This document shows positions 44,044 to 57,205 of a stretch of 64,000 bases of DNA, in pieces. Position numbers and translations under genes: made by a program. A model generated the notes under the pieces. That model was not told the DNA's origin. It worked only from the letters and a program-made list of their open reading frames with translations, and did no database searches. The DNA comes from Cryphonectria parasitica EP155 (lineage: Eukaryota > Ascomycota > Sordariomycetes > Diaporthales > Cryphonectriaceae): the NCBI RefSeq assembly GCF_011745365.1, contig NW_024468911.1, positions 2,350,759-2,414,758 of the forward strand, written 5' to 3'. The stretch's first letter is position 1, and the number at the start of each line of letters is the position of its first letter.

Positions 44044-47000
44044 CTGTAGAGAAGTAATTGTGAAGACGGGTTGGGTCCTTGGCAGACCCGACCACAAGCC
44101 GTGATGGCCCTAGGTGCGACCCGAGGCGGCCTTTGACGAAGGAAGTGTTCGTTCACACAACACCAATCTCTCCTCTCCCTCCTCCTGAAGGACCCAGATA
44201 GGGAGCAGGTGTCCCCTCGCGCTACACTACCAGCAAAAAGCTGTAATGCAGGAAAAGGTGCACGAGAATCAATCTTGGTCTCCGTGTCTTCGAGGCCGCC
44301 GTGCCGTGCCAGGCGCAGAGATCAATAGGCTCGCGGTAAGTCGTTGAGTGCTGGAATTGTGAACGTCTAGGAGGGCGCAGCAGCACGGTCTCTAGGAAGA
44401 CCTTCTGAAAGAGTGCCGTCTTCCTGCTTGCGCGATGTGTGACGGCAGCATCAAAGGGATGCAGGTAGCCGTGGAGGAAGAAGAGGGTGAGCCGGACCGA
44501 AATGAATGTGAGTGTGGTTACAGGACAGAGCTGCTGAGACCCCCACGGACGAGCACGCCACCAATGCGAAGTAAGAAGAGATCGCACGTTAAGATACGCA
44601 AATAGATAAACCTGGGAGAGCCAATGTCGAGTTTCAGCTTGAGTGTTGGAATGAAGCGTACGCCTAGAAGTTGGTGTCTGCCCACATATAAATCTGCGGA
44701 GCTATAAGGTAGCAGGCAGCAAGCAAAAATCAATAAGCAGTGACCAATGTGAGTTCAAGGCGTATGTATATGAATGTATGTATGGCTTGGGAGGGCTTTC
44801 TTTTTGTTGGAGAGAAGGCGCACGACTGACTGAACGGCACGCAGGGGGGAAGGGAAAAAAATAATGAGGAATGAAGTTCGCAGGATGCTTTCCCGAATGT
44901 GACAGATGGCTAGGAAGTTGGAAGGAAGAGATTTGTTGCATTTAGTGGCGCGCAGTTTGGTTTAATGGCAAGCTGCGGGTGCAAGCATGGCGGCAAGGGG
45001 GGGGTGGGAAGTATGAGAAGGCTCCAGAAGAGGAAGAAGAGAGCGGACAGGGCAAGCAACATAGCTCGAGTGCAGCTGCACGCACGCACAATAGGCCCGC
45101 CAACTTGCAGACGGCACAGTGATCCCAGAAGCAGAGTAGGTGCAAAAACGAAGTAGCAAAAACAACGGTGGTGGTTCTGCCATGTAACCTGAGCTCGAGC
45201 TCCATGCCTCGCATGCAGCATGCATGCATGCCCTCCCTCACGCCCTCCCTGGCAGAGAATACATAACAGAGAGCCCTCTTACAGCCCTAGCCTGCGCCTT
45301 CGCCGATCTCTAGCACACCAGAGAACAAGGGAATGCATGGCAAAGTCAGCACAGGCTTGTCAACTTACCGCAGTGGCACGTTCCCGTGCCCGGGACGCGG
45401 GCACACGGCCAGACTACCAGAACGGCTCGGCAAGAGCCTTGCTCCCTTGCCTAGCCAGGCTAATCAGAAATCGAGCTCGAAGGGAAGACCCCACGCTCAA
45501 AGTAGCAGGGAGGGAGGGATTCTTTGGGACGAGCATGATTGCGGCCGATGTCCCGCTGGGGCCTGGTCTGACGAGCAAACACGAGGCCCACCCGTTCAGG
45601 CGGGCCACCTGAGGTAGGTAAGCCTCACAGCAGCTTGCCGTGATCTACTGTCGTGCCATAGGAAGTAGTGTCCCTGGTGCTAAGACAGACAAAGTTGGCT
45701 TGCCAGCTCGGACGTTATGAACGTGGACCATTAGTATGCACGTTGTCTATCGCGGTTGAGTAATTATGCCAAACCGCTTCCTAGACGAAGAGGCAGTTCA
45801 CTGTTGGTTTGGTTTCTTTTCTTTTTTTCTTTTTTTTTTTCTTTTTTTTTTTTTAGGAAGGGGGGGGGGGAATACCTGCAAGGTCGACAAGCAGGGTCCT
45901 CAGCACCACGGCCAGTCGGGCTCTGGCCCGGCCGAGGGGGTTAGACCGGGAGCCCTCGTTCCGACGAGGATGCAGAGGACATGCCGAATGTGGTGCAACA
46001 CACAACATCCACACACATAGAGGAGGGATTTCACACAGCCCCCAAGGGCCCCGGGACAAAACGTCAATGGCTGTGTGGCCTGGTTGACGGATCACCTAAA
46101 CCCTTTCCACCAAGACCCCCCCCCCTCCCCCAACCCCGGAACCTAATCACCAACATCCGTCCTTCCTCCTCAAACTCTAGACCAGCTTGGAATACTTTCT
46201 GCGAGTCGTCCTCACGAGGGTATGAGCTGTGATCCGCACGCGTATATGGTTGACTGAATGGCCCCTAAACTCTTGGGGGAGTTGGCTCGGAATTGACCCA
46301 CTACCTGGTACATTGTATAATATGGTAGGAGAGCGTCTGGTATGCAAGTGATAGATGCAGGTGAGAATATTTTTACAAGTTGCTTCTGTTTGGAACGGGA
46401 TGCGCACAGGAGGGGCGTCGTTCCAGAACCTGTGCCATACTGTTAATACAGGACAAGGCTGTCTCCTCGGTTTGTCCAGGTTGCAACCTGTGTGGAGACT
46501 TCTGTGATCCTGATGAGGCAAGGACTCCGTCACTGTGCCGCTGTCCTTGAGCAGAGGGTTGGAATGCGAGTTGTCCTCCCCAAAGTTTCTCCGACTGCTT
46601 CGAGAGCCGATGATCGCGTGGCGCTACTCCTTCTCGTGGCCTCGACTGGAGTATAAAGCATAAAAAGAAAAAGCTCAAAAGACAAGGAGGGTTGTTACCG
46701 CCCTCCGACAGCTTGCCATCGGGCACATAGTGCCGGTAGAATGCCTTGGTACGATGACGGGCCGGAAGTCGCCAGAGGACCTATCAGGCACGGGTTCTCG
46801 GGACTGGGAGAATAGCAGCTAACATAAGCGACAGAGTAGGACAAGGGGGTTGGATGGCCACCTCAACTTGTCGGCCTTGGCTACATACACCGTGGCATCG
46901 AGAACGTACCACGACACCAGACAAAGGGTACGATGCAAACAGTGTAGTCTGGTTTGACCGCCTGCAGAAAGCGGCCAGCAGTGGCATGCACTTTTGGCTA

Positions 47001-48030
47001 TGCAAGCAGGCCCGCATTCTCGTTCATCTCAGCTTCTCATGCGAGGCGTCAAAAGAAACAACAGAGGCCAGAGCATCGGATTGGCTGGTCTCCGGTGGAA
47101 AAAGAATAAACGACCCGCACGAAGGGCAGAGGTCGGTAAGCGTAGTAATGTATGTGATCATCGTCAGCATGCCTGACGGTGGTATCCTGCAAACCTTGAT
47201 AAATTCTTCTCTGAGACAAGTCTCAGCACTGGTCTCAACAATTAAATCACCCCTTTTAGGAGAGAAGAGCTGAGCGGTGGCGTGATGAGAACGGTGACGA
47301 CGACGAAAATAGCCATTGAGCCATGAGTGTCGTGTTGATCGCGGGGGTTGGAAGGGGGTTGTCTTGGCATCGCAGCTCTGCAAAGCAAGCGCAAGTCAGA
47401 GAGGCAGGAAACGTAATGATGCACTGCACCAACGCTCCTTGGCATGGCAGTTGCAGTTGGCCAGTGGCGTGCGCGTGGGACCTTTCCTCGGCGGGAACGC
47501 ACCAATGACGTCGCCCTGTAACTTACCACTGAACCACCAGCTGAGGCCTCTCGAAATTCAACCCTGCCACCCAACCAACACCCCCTCGACATCCCAACCA
47601 TACAGCGTGTCTCTCTAAGCGCCAGACCCTGCGCGTGAGTGACACTCTGCTGCATCTTTGTCTGACAGATCAGGATACTGACAGTCTACTGCTACTACTA
47701 CTACTGCGCACGAACACATAGTAAGTAGTACGTAGATGCTTGGAATCTCTACTCACATTCACATTTACAATTCCTGGCGTCGATCTCTATTTTTATCTGC
47801 CATCGTTTGTGATACCCCCCCTTTTTCCCCTTGTGACAGCTGCCGTCGGGTTTTGGGTACTTTTTCTTCTCTCTCGCTAGACACTGCTGCTGTTGCTCGG
47901 CCCACACGCCGTGGCTGCCTGCAAAAGAAAATCTACCTTGGGGGCTGACTTTCTTCGCTAGTAACGACTAGCTATCTGGCTATTTACTGAAGTAGACTTG
48001 AGAGAAGAGATAAAGGTGGCATACAACAAG
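44044..48030. other. 4 kb divergent interval, transcription factor to spartin-like gene
   Basis: Probably holds the missing first exon or long leader of the transcription factor and the promoter of the spartin-like gene. It has T-rich and G-run homopolymers (about 45820-45870), a 10-C run (46116-46125) and a repeated GCATGC stretch near 45214-45230. No gene could be supported. Confidence 0.5.
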
Positions 48031-49761
48031 ATGGCTTCGGGCAAGAATGTGAGTCCATATGCGGACTCAAAAGTGGATTGAGCATGACCGTCTTGGGTAT
48101 TAATGCGCCAGCACAGGATCCGAAACTGCTATACGCCATTAATGGTGTATCAGCTTACCACATTTCCAACGGCAAGGAGCAGTCGCTCACCCCAGCCGGT
48201 CCTCAGACTCTGTCCCTACTGATGGTGCCTACCTCGTCACCCTTCGCTGATGCTTCGCTTGTTGATCCCGAGTCTGCCCCGGCCGAGGAGGACTTCTACT
48301 TGCACCTGCACCTGCCCCCAGAGCTAGATTTGCCTCTGCCAGCGACGACACAGATCTACCACCAGCCGCCCACTAGCTATCTGATCCCACGGTGGGACCT
48401 TGGCCCGGACAGCGGCTCTTTTACGAGGATCGAGTTCCCTGCATTGGGTGGCCGCAAGGGGGTCCAGGATGATATCGATACTTTCGAGACCATCCTGGCG
48501 CAGTGTACGGCTTTTCTGGAGAGAGCACCGCCGCCTGTTCCCAGGGGAAAGAAGAACGATGCACCTCCAGCGAGCACCTCCCGATCCAAGGAGGCGATGG
48601 CCGCTGAGGAGAAGCTCCCTGCTTACAACCCTGGGGACTACAAGCCCGGAGAGGCTTATGCCAAGGGCAGCCATAGCTCTCACAAAAGCGGCCAGATTGT
48701 TCTCATCGACGAGGAGGATGGTAGTGTCATTGGTGAACTAGGCGAGGACTACCAGCTTGTCGAGGATAGTGCACTACAGCCAGGGTCCAAAGGTAAGAAG
48801 AAGAAAAATAAAAATTTCCCTTCGTGTTGGCAGATCGAGTAGCTAAGCGCAGTGGATCACAGAGCCCGTGCAGATCACCCTGCCCGCTGACGGGTCCCAC
48901 CAAATTGCGATTGCACCAGCAAGTGACGAAGATGTGGAGATGGCCCTGCACCCATCTTACAAGAAGTCATTCCTGGTGTCCAACGCGATGGCTGCATCCC
49001 GGCTCATCGTCACCACCTCAGACATGGTCTCCAAGGCGATGCAGAACAGCGCCGACAGCTTCACGCAGAAGACGAAGCCTGTGGCGAAGCCTGTCACGTT
49101 CAAGCCCACAACGAGGGAGCACATCCGCAAGGTGCATACGTTTACCTCGAACGCAGCGGGCCTGTCTTCCAAGACGGTCGGGTCCATAGGAAAGGTTGCG
49201 CAGAACCTGGGCGCCACCCTGGGCCGGAACAAGACCAAAGATGGGCAACCCAAGGGCTACGACAAGGACGGCAGGCCACTCGAGGACTTCAAGCCGGGCC
49301 TGCTGAATAAGAGCCTCATGGCCTTCAGTACCATCGCAGACGGCGTGGAGAAGGCCGGCCGCAACCTGCTCGAGACCAGCTCCAGCGCCACTACCAAGGT
49401 CGTCACGCACAGGTGGGGACCAGACGCGGGCGATATCTCGAAGAGTCTCAGCGGCGGCGTGAAGAATGTCGGCTTGGTCTATATCGACGTGACGGGCGTG
49501 TCCAGACGGGCGATTCTCAAATCAGTGGCTAAGGGCATGGTTGTGGGCCGCGTTGCGGACGGCGGCGGCCAAGTCATTGTTGGCGGAGGCGATGGTGGTG
49601 ATGCGCCGGGCGTAGTTGGTGCGTTGCCCGCTGAGCAGCAGCAGCAGCAGCAACAACAACAACAACAACAACAACACGTACTAGACGAAGGGCTGACAGG
49701 ATCTGAAACGAGTCCAATTACGGGAGCAAAGGGAAAGAAAGTTGCGACTGTGAAATACTGA
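48031..49761 (+). CDS. Spartin-like senescence-domain protein
   Basis: Three exons: 48031-48048 (18 nt, MASGKN), 48117-48792 and 48863-49761, giving 530 aa. The 68 and 70 bp introns have GTGAGT and GTAAGA donors. The acceptor at 48116 restores the frame at DPKLLYAINGVSAYHI; nearer AGs do not. The C-terminal half (about residues 240-470) is the plant-senescence/spartin domain, rich in small residues, with ATTKVVTHRWGPDAGDIS and NVGLVYIDVTGVSRRAILKS. Animal spartin (SPG20) acts on lipid droplets and in membrane traffic; the fungal role is inferred. A Pro/Ala/Ser-rich linker follows the N-terminal beta domain. A poly-Gln run near the C-terminus is encoded by CAG and CAA codons. Confidence 0.88.
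49636..49675 (+). repeat. CAG/CAA tract encoding poly-Gln
   Basis: About 13-14 consecutive Gln codons near the C-terminus of the spartin-like protein. The mix of CAG then CAA codons suggests age or selection against slippage. Confidence 0.9.
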
Positions 49762-51009
49762 AATATTGAAAGAGTGCGATGTCTCTCAAGACAGGATAAT
49801 ACGAGAACGAGCTTTACGTATTTATGGTTCTGAACTTTCTTTCTTTAGTATCAATCAAAGTATGCAGTACATTCACCCTCCCAAATTCTAGCCCTGAACG
49901 AACCGTGTGAGTAAGACACGATCTTGAAACCACGTTCCAGAGGATTAAAACATCTCGAGCGGCAGAGGGAAAGAGCAGGGGCCAGCGGCAGGGTAAGGTC
50001 TAAGATTGGTGGAAGGAGAAAATGTCTCCCTCACCACCTCGTCCATTGCTTCCTTTTTTTTTTTTCATAAAAAAAATTATACTCTTGTGCTCTCTTTTTT
50101 ATTTTCATTTGGCCTTTCCCTTTATTCTTTTCCTTTGCAGCACGGCTGACGCAAGCTATCTACTTATCTTGTCACATTGCTACCCAACTACCGTTGTGCA
50201 TAGTATTGGGCCTAGAGTCCCACCATTCATTATACCATAGGTATGCCTACAAGATAAGTACTTGCATGTACCATAGTATGTACTGTAGTATTCCAGTTTT
50301 CAGACCCCTCAAGCATCAACGCCCCCCCTCCCCAGTCCAGAGGTCTCAGCTCCGAGGTATACGAAAAGTCAGAAAAATGGGGCTCATCGGGAGGCCATCT
50401 TATCTCCTCAACCTCGCATCAAGATGGCGGTATGCAGCTTATTTTCGCACAGTTTCTGGGCAGTCTTTACCGTGTACTTGCTACTATGCACACGCCTATC
50501 ACATCACGTCACACCGGTCCCTGGATGCGTCCCCAGTTTTTGGTGGCACAGTACACCACAGTCCTTGCTACTATGATAAAAGTCAGGCTGATTGACAAGG
50601 GAGTGAGCTTCCTGGCCCACAAAGGCCCCACCACCACGGCATCTTTCCACTTTACAAACATCCTTGCCCGAATAACGCTCTGATCTGGAATTGCACATGC
50701 ATCAATGTGTTGTCGTTGGGAGCCCTGTGGGACTGCTATCCTGCTGTACTACAGCATCGTCGACAGCTACGGAAATCGTGTGCTGCAGCAGCAGCAGCAG
50801 CAGCGGCAACGGCAGGAGGAGACAAAGACGAAGCAGAAGAAGTCGAGGGGGGCTGATGAGGCAGAGTTAGTGATCCCAACAACAGTCCCTCGCTGCCATG
50901 CTTTCCGCCTTTCTCTCTGATTTACTTGGGCTTTTGTCTCTGAACTCAGTCTCTCTGACTCTCTCTGCCCTTCTAGGCCTCTCCCCTCTAAGCATCGCCT
51001 TGCCTCGAG
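49762..51009. other. Intergenic interval before GCP4
   Basis: 1.25 kb with T and A runs near 50055-50080, a short CAGCAG run near 50785-50800 and a CT-rich stretch (50910-50985) directly before the GCP4 start. No gene seen. Confidence 0.55.
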
Positions 51010-53459
51010 ATGCTCCACGAAATCCTCCTCTCGCTCTCAGGGCACCCCTCGCCCCTGCTGCGAACCGCTGCGTCCCCAGACCCCCATGCGCCCCCCGCCG
51101 TTGACATCACCCTGATTACGCCGCCCGAGCGCGAGCTCCTCGCTGGGGTCGCCCGCCTGAGCGACCTGCACGTCAAGTTGCTCACCTTCACCTCGCAGAT
51201 CGCTGCGTCCCACCCCTCCGCCATCTGCCGTGCCGTCGCCCACGCCGTCGAGGGCACCCACCTCGCGGCCTTCCAGCGCAAGGTCCTCGAGGTCGAGGAG
51301 GGTATCCTTCGCAGGGATGCCGGACTGGTCGGCGCCTATAACATTGTGCCGCTGACGGCCGTCGTCAGGGAGTTTGAGGGCTGGACGAGGCGCATGGAGT
51401 GGTTCTGGGATGTCACCGAGTTCATGTTGAAGAGGGTGAAGGGTGACGATGGAAAAGAGGTGCTCTGCACAGGCGCCAGGGTGATCAATCGCCTGCGTGG
51501 GGATCTACAGACCGGTTATCAGGATCTAGAGGATGCGGCCACGAGTCTGGTCAGAGTGGCCGAGACAGCGTGGGTGAAGCAGGTATCGGCTTGGATTCTA
51601 TATGGGAGATTGCCTGGCTTTGGGGCCGGGGACTTCTTCATACAGAAGGCTGAAGATATCGATGAGGTAAGCCTCTTTTTCCTCTTTCAACTGATCTCGT
51701 TCCCGCAGGTTAGAGAAGAATTAACTTATTCTTATTTTCTTTCCGGCAGGAATTCATTTATGTCCCTGATCTTCTGCCATCTTTTGTCACCACCCCGACA
51801 GCGGCGTCCATGCTCTTCATCGGACGGTCTCTGAATTACATTAGGGCGAAAAACAGTCTTGAGAGCGGCATGCAGGGCGTAGACCAGCTCTCGTCACAGC
51901 TGAGGGAGCTGTCTCAATTGACCTATCCGCTCGACAGTGCTACTTTCTCGAGGACCATCACGGGCATCAGGTTGTTTCTCTCCAGAAGTACTCTGCAGAA
52001 GCTGCTTCCCCTGTCCAAGGTCCTGGAGATGCTTCAACTCCTGCGGGGCTTCTTCCTCCTGGGCCGTGGCGAGTTCGCAATGGCCCTCACCCAGCAAGCT
52101 GATGTGAAGATCCGCAGCCGATGGCGCAGGGCAGACAACCTGGCGCACGAGAAGCGCGACGGCCTGAATAATGTTGTGGTCAAGGAAGGCGAGGTATTCG
52201 CGGTTCTGACCGGAACCTGGGCCGCAATGGGGTCCATGCAAGGCCAACAGGCCGACGAGGATGAGGGCCTTGAGTTGGCCCGAGATCTTCTCAGATTAAC
52301 TCTTGCCAAAACAACGTCAAGTACGCCGGTGCAGTCGCGCTCGGCTATGCAGATCGCGAGCACGCCTTTCCGCAATCTGATGTTCTCCGTCCCGGTCGTC
52401 CTATCTCTCCGCATCCCTTCACCTCTCGACCTGTTCCTCAGCGCCTCAGACGTCCAGGTCTATACCTCCATCAACTCATACTTGCACTCGATCCGCAGAG
52501 CTCACCTCCAACTTACTGACCTGTGGAAGGTCACACCTCTCAGGAGACACCACCCGCCCCCGCCCAAGCCGGCGTACGGCAGCAGTAAAGCAGGTCGAGC
52601 GCGTGTCATTCTGCTACGGGAGCGTCAAGCCCGACGGATGCTTGCCATGCGAAATGCGTGGACCACCTGCAGCGCGGCTATCTTCTTCCTGGCTGAGCTG
52701 GAGGGCTATCTCCAGGTGGAGGTGGTCGCCGAGCTGTGGGATGGGTTCCAGCGCTGGCTCACAACCGGGAGCGACGCAGCTCGGCTGCCATCATCTGCAC
52801 CACCATCCCGTGCCACATCCCGAGCACCGTCTAGACTCTCCACAAGAGACCCAGATATGATGGACACGGATGATGCTGATGACGACGAGTATGAGGACAT
52901 GTGGCTCGCCGAAGCCTCTACGGCATCTAGTCGTCTACACAAGTCGGCCAAATCCCCACATGATCCACAGACATTAGCTGCTGCCCACCGGCTCTACCTA
53001 TCCACACTTGTCCGCCGAATTCTGCTCTCCCAGGAATCCTTCACCGATCCGCTCTACAGCCTGCTGGTGGACATTGACCAGCTGATCGCGCTGATCCACC
53101 GCCTGCAGGAGGTCTGGAATGCGATCGACCTCGAGGAGGACGTCGGCGTGGTCGATGCGTTTGTGGATCTGGAGCGCGAGGAGAAGGACGTGAGGTCACA
53201 GATCCAGGCGACGATCGGCAAGACCAAGTTCGGTATCGAGGATGTCATTGGAGTGCTGAGGAATCTGGAGGCAGACCATGAAGGCTTGGCTTGGAATGAT
53301 GGTGAGACCGGCGAGGAGGGCGGGCCTAGGGGGCTGAGGGAGCACGGTCAGTATGTGCCGCGGCGTGTAGGGGGTGTTGATCACCTGTTGATGAAGCTTG
53401 ATTTTGGGAACTGGTTTGTCTCGGGAAAGAGCGCGGATATTGAGGGATCGTATGTATAG
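51010..53459 (+). CDS. Gamma-tubulin complex component 4 (GCP4/Spc97-Spc98 family)
   Basis: Two exons, 51010-51666 and 51750-53459, give 788 aa. The N-terminal MLHEILLSLSGHPSP and the block EFIYVPDLLPSF, which begins exon 2, are typical of GCP4. The GRIP1 region is followed by the C-terminal GRIP2 (gamma-tubulin-binding) region with FSVPVVLSLRIPSPLDLFLS and ILLRERQARRMLAMRNAW. The protein helps build gamma-tubulin ring complexes at microtubule-organising centres. Compared with the animal protein of about 670 aa, extra low-complexity acidic and Ser-rich sequence lies between GRIP2 helices (around MDTDDADDDEYED). The 83 bp intron keeps phase 0; a closer acceptor at about 51709 would carry extra residues. 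It converges on the next gene with 183 bp between stops. Confidence 0.92.
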
Positions 53460-53642
53460 TATTGTGCTGAGTCATGAATGTAGTTGATTCCTTTGTCGCA
53501 TGGCGTTGGACGGGCAAGATATCACCAGCTATCTGGTAGGACAGGATATTCAGGGCATGATACCATCCATAATCTTTCACACAGAACTCTTTTGACATTT
53601 TTCAGTCCTTCCCTCCTTATGAAAGGTAACCCTTCGCTCCCA

Positions 53643-54982
53643 TCACTCCTGATCTTCTTCATCAGAATCGTCACTAGAAAGAAAGGGGGCAGGAGGCGGA
53701 GGCAATGGCTCCACAAAGTCCATAATAGACCCAGGAAACATCTCGCTGTCCGGATACTTCCTCACGCATGTCGGAAATTCCTTCTCCAGAGCCGGGCCTC
53801 GGGTTCTCAGAACCTTGACCCATACACCTGCCACATCGTGCCAGTGGCACGAAGTCTCAAAGATGGCCTGGTCTCCTTCGATGCGCCATACTTCCAAGGT
53901 CATTCGGTGCTGCTCGCAGATCCTTGACTGCGTGTGGGCGAAAAATTTCATTTTCTGCTCAAAAAAACATAAATTTAGAAAAAGTCTCATCAGTTATCAA
54001 TCAGTACTTTTGGGCCTGATTTTTTTTCTTTTTCTTGGCCGGGGAGGTGGTCAACCTTTGTTATGTCTTTATAGATACCATACTCCATCCTCCCCATAGG
54101 GGATTGCTCTGCCCAGTTGCACAGCCTGATCAGTAGCCGCATGCTGATAAACGCGTTGCGTTGCTCGAGAAGCTGGATCATCTCGTCCACGATGTTCATC
54201 CAGGCCCAGCCGCTCTCGAGGGGCCCTTCGCCCAGGCCGATGCGGATGTCGATGTGACGGAGATTCTGGATCGTGCGTCGGCCCACAAAGTCCGATATGG
54301 TCAGAAAGCCGCGGTGGTACCTGTCAGGCATAGTGTCGGCGCCCTCGAACGGGGGTAGGCGGTCGATGACCAGCGGCTGCGCCTGGAGCATGGGGAGACA
54401 TTCGGCAGTGATGTACTTGCACAGGAGGAGGATGGTCGGCGTGTAGAGGGTCTGCTGGCGGGGCCTGCACCTGAGGCAGCCGGGTTCGTACGAGACAGTA
54501 CGGTAGAATGACCTGTAGAGATCTATGCAGGGAGGGTACTGTGTGAGGTAGGAGTAGATCATGTTGCGGATCTCGGAGGGGAAATGCAAGAAGGAGTACG
54601 CTCTCTTTACATTGCCCGTCTGATGCAGGTTGCCAGGGCTGTCAATGTGGACTTGCACCGGTGCACGCTCGGGTGTTCCCAATAGTGACGAGGAAGAGGG
54701 GAGACGGGTCGGCGCCAGCGTGATGCTCGCCGTTAAGCCCTCCTTGGACGATGAAGTTGGCACGGATGGTGGCAGAGACCGTTCCCTGGTTCGCGTTGTA
54801 GCCTTCTGCTGCGAAGGATCATCCACATCTTCGACATGATCCATACACGGATCACTGCCCCCCTTTTGCTCCTGGTCTCTGCTTGTGTACGTGGTCTCTC
54901 TCATACCACAATTTCTTTCGTCAGCCCTAAGCAGCTCCTCGACCAGTGTCGGCGAACTCCTGACTGCTTCATGAAGCGACAT
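53643..54982 (-). CDS. 2EXR/F-box-like protein, function unknown
   Basis: Two exons on the minus strand, 54056-54982 and 53643-53957, give 413 aa. The 98 bp intron uses an unusual GTTGAC donor and a TTGAG acceptor; the frame closes, but other splice choices are possible. The domain FLHFPSEIRNMIYSYL is the F-box-like/2EXR motif found in large families of Pezizomycotina proteins. It is followed by LLLCKYITAECLPML and an Arg-rich block typical of that family. The N-terminus is Ser/Thr-rich and the C-terminus acidic (SSDDSDEEDQE). I use the ATG at 54982; the frame extends upstream only to a TTG. Confidence 0.75.
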
Positions 54983-55919
54983 CGTAGATGATGCGGGGCT
55001 CCGTTCACAACTCCAATGTGAGGGGCAATGGTGGATGGGATCAACCAAGACTTGTAGGTAGAGAGTGGTGCTACTTTTTTGAGGCTCTGCCTGTGGTGCT
55101 TCTTCTGCAAGTGAGGGGTTGGTGGCCGACTCTGGGGTCTGCTCATGGATATAGACCAACCGGTGCCACTAATGCGTTCAACTCTCGGTTGGATACGACC
55201 GCTCAGTCGAGGCTTTTGTTGTGTTCATTTAGCCTCTTGCCCATTTGACAATATTTTTTCGGGGAACAGGCCGATTTGTGCTGTGCCAATATGCAGCTTG
55301 GAGGTGACAACGAGCGTTTAGGGTGGTGCCACAGGATAAGCACGGCGTTTTTCAGCGGCCCACTGCATCCAATGAGCCACCCATTTGTTTGAGACACCCC
55401 ATGCAGGACGAGGAAAAGAAAGAGAAAGAAAAAAGGCCGCCTTGGACCACCTGGGCCTCAAGTTGCCCAATGCAGGTGTCGGGGGAGGTGAAAAGATATC
55501 AAAACCGTAGGTCTGGAAAGAGAAGGATCTTGAATATGCAGGCTTCCTCCTATGAATCGTAGTATAAGTGAGCACTTGGACTGTCAAGAATATCTCAACC
55601 TGAATCTCCTACTTCTCAAACTCGACTGATCAAGTCTCGAAGAGCAGATAAGGGCCCTGCTCAAATCTTTGACGCTGCCTCGCTTGGCCAAATCTGAGAG
55701 ATGCTCATTCATCTCTTTCTCTTCCCTCCCCCTCCATGCCTCGAAACCCAGCCTGCCAGTCAGGTTTGACTTAGACAGCTGTCATGCAGCGCAGTGACAT
55801 AAAATGGTGAGACATGCCCCACACAACCTCCTGCGGACTTGAAAAACCAAAAATGCCGGCCGCAACACGACTAAAAAAAAGAAAAGAAGCTGTGCGCGTA
55901 TGCTATTGATAGCTCGCAT

Positions 55920-55956
<37 letters not shown>

Positions 55957-57205
55957 TTGGATTCCAACAACGACTAAAGTGTTGGCACAACTTGATAGGA
56001 CCATTTTGCTCTCTGTGCTCCACGTCTGCCGTGTCAGGCTGCCTTTTTCGATATATGCCAGTGTGCCCAACTCTGGGCGAAGCGGCATGAAGAGCAAGCC
56101 TCCTGTAGGACTAGATCGACGTGCATGGAAGTGTGAAGGTGCGGGACATCCTGGAATCAGAACAGAGTGCCCGATAATGCTTTGTTTGCAGGCGATCCGG
56201 TAGAGCCAGGCCGTTTGTTGTGTGACGCAACAGACGCCACAACCAGCCTAGGCCCTCCACCAGAAGCAACCTTGCATAGGTGATGCAGCGAGAGGTGGTA
56301 ATACGAGAAGCCGGGGGGAGGGGTTGACTTGAGCTCCATGCCGTGTACTTGTTTACAAGTTAGAGGTACTGAACAAAAGACGGCGAGATGAGTTCGTTCT
56401 CTCCCAGTTTGGTGACGTATGGGTTATCTGAAGCTGGAACGAACAAAACCAGTACTGAGGGAGTGAGTGAAGGTGGAAGAAAGGGGGAGGAGGAGGGGAA
56501 GGGAAGGAAGCAAGCCTGGTCATCCAAGTTCAGACAGGACAACCTAGAGCATGCTAACGCTGCCCAACCTCGGGGGAATGTTCAAACGTTCATTTCTTCT
56601 GCAAATGACAGAGAGAAGTATTAGGTAGGAACTATTGGTTGCTTTTGCGAGAAAAATCAAGGAAACAGGCTGGGAATGTGCATTACCAAGCCCGAAGAAA
56701 TAAAGTTGAGGGAGACGGAGAAAAAGAGAAAAGAAAAAAAGCATCAAAGACAGCACAATGTCGCAGCAAGGCTGGCTAGTAGTCAAATACTATTGTGTGT
56801 AGAGCGGCAGACGAGTACCCGAGAGGGGCCACTGATGCAGGCACCAAAACGTAAACTGCTACCTCAACTTAGGCTGGGTGCGGGGCAAGACCACTATTAC
56901 CAAAATACAATAGCGGGCGGTGGTGGGCCCCCCCCCCTTGTAACGATGGCCTGTGCGCAGAGTTGCTTTTGATTTCGATGCTGCAGCCGGCCGGGGCGGG
57001 CAGGCCTCTTGTGGCTCTACACTACATCCACCCCCATCCTCGGCGTCGCGATTTGCGCAGAGATCATCAGGTTTATCAAGGGCTCTCAAACCCCCCGGGA
57101 CCTGGCTTCAACCTTTCATCAGTCCCCGTGTGCTGCCGTCGGCGACGGGCGATTGCGCCCTCTCCCACACAATACTGGCACTGTCTGCCCACAAATCCCG
57201 CCGCC
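54983..57205. other. 2.2 kb divergent interval with a long A run
   Basis: Between the 2EXR-like (-) and FAR1-like (+) starts. It holds an A33 run and a 10-C run (56928-56937). A frame open upstream of the FAR1-like start has no ATG in good context. No gene supported. Confidence 0.55.
55922..55954. repeat. A33 homopolymer
   Basis: Thirty-three consecutive A residues. A poly(A) end of a retroposed copy was considered, but no recognisable gene precedes it. Confidence 0.95.

Noticed and set aside
45414..45608. Possible first exon of the Zn2Cys6 gene upstream of a GTAAGT at about 45367
   Set aside because: The ATG-led frame stops before the donor and lies over 1.3 kb from the acceptor.
46854..47273. 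139-codon frame in the 4 kb gap
   Set aside because: No domain, no typical start context and no matching introns; not enough to call a gene, though a small orphan gene cannot be excluded.
55922..55954. A33 run as the poly(A) tail of a processed pseudogene
   Set aside because: No recognisable gene copy lies on the 5' side; more likely a simple homopolymer.
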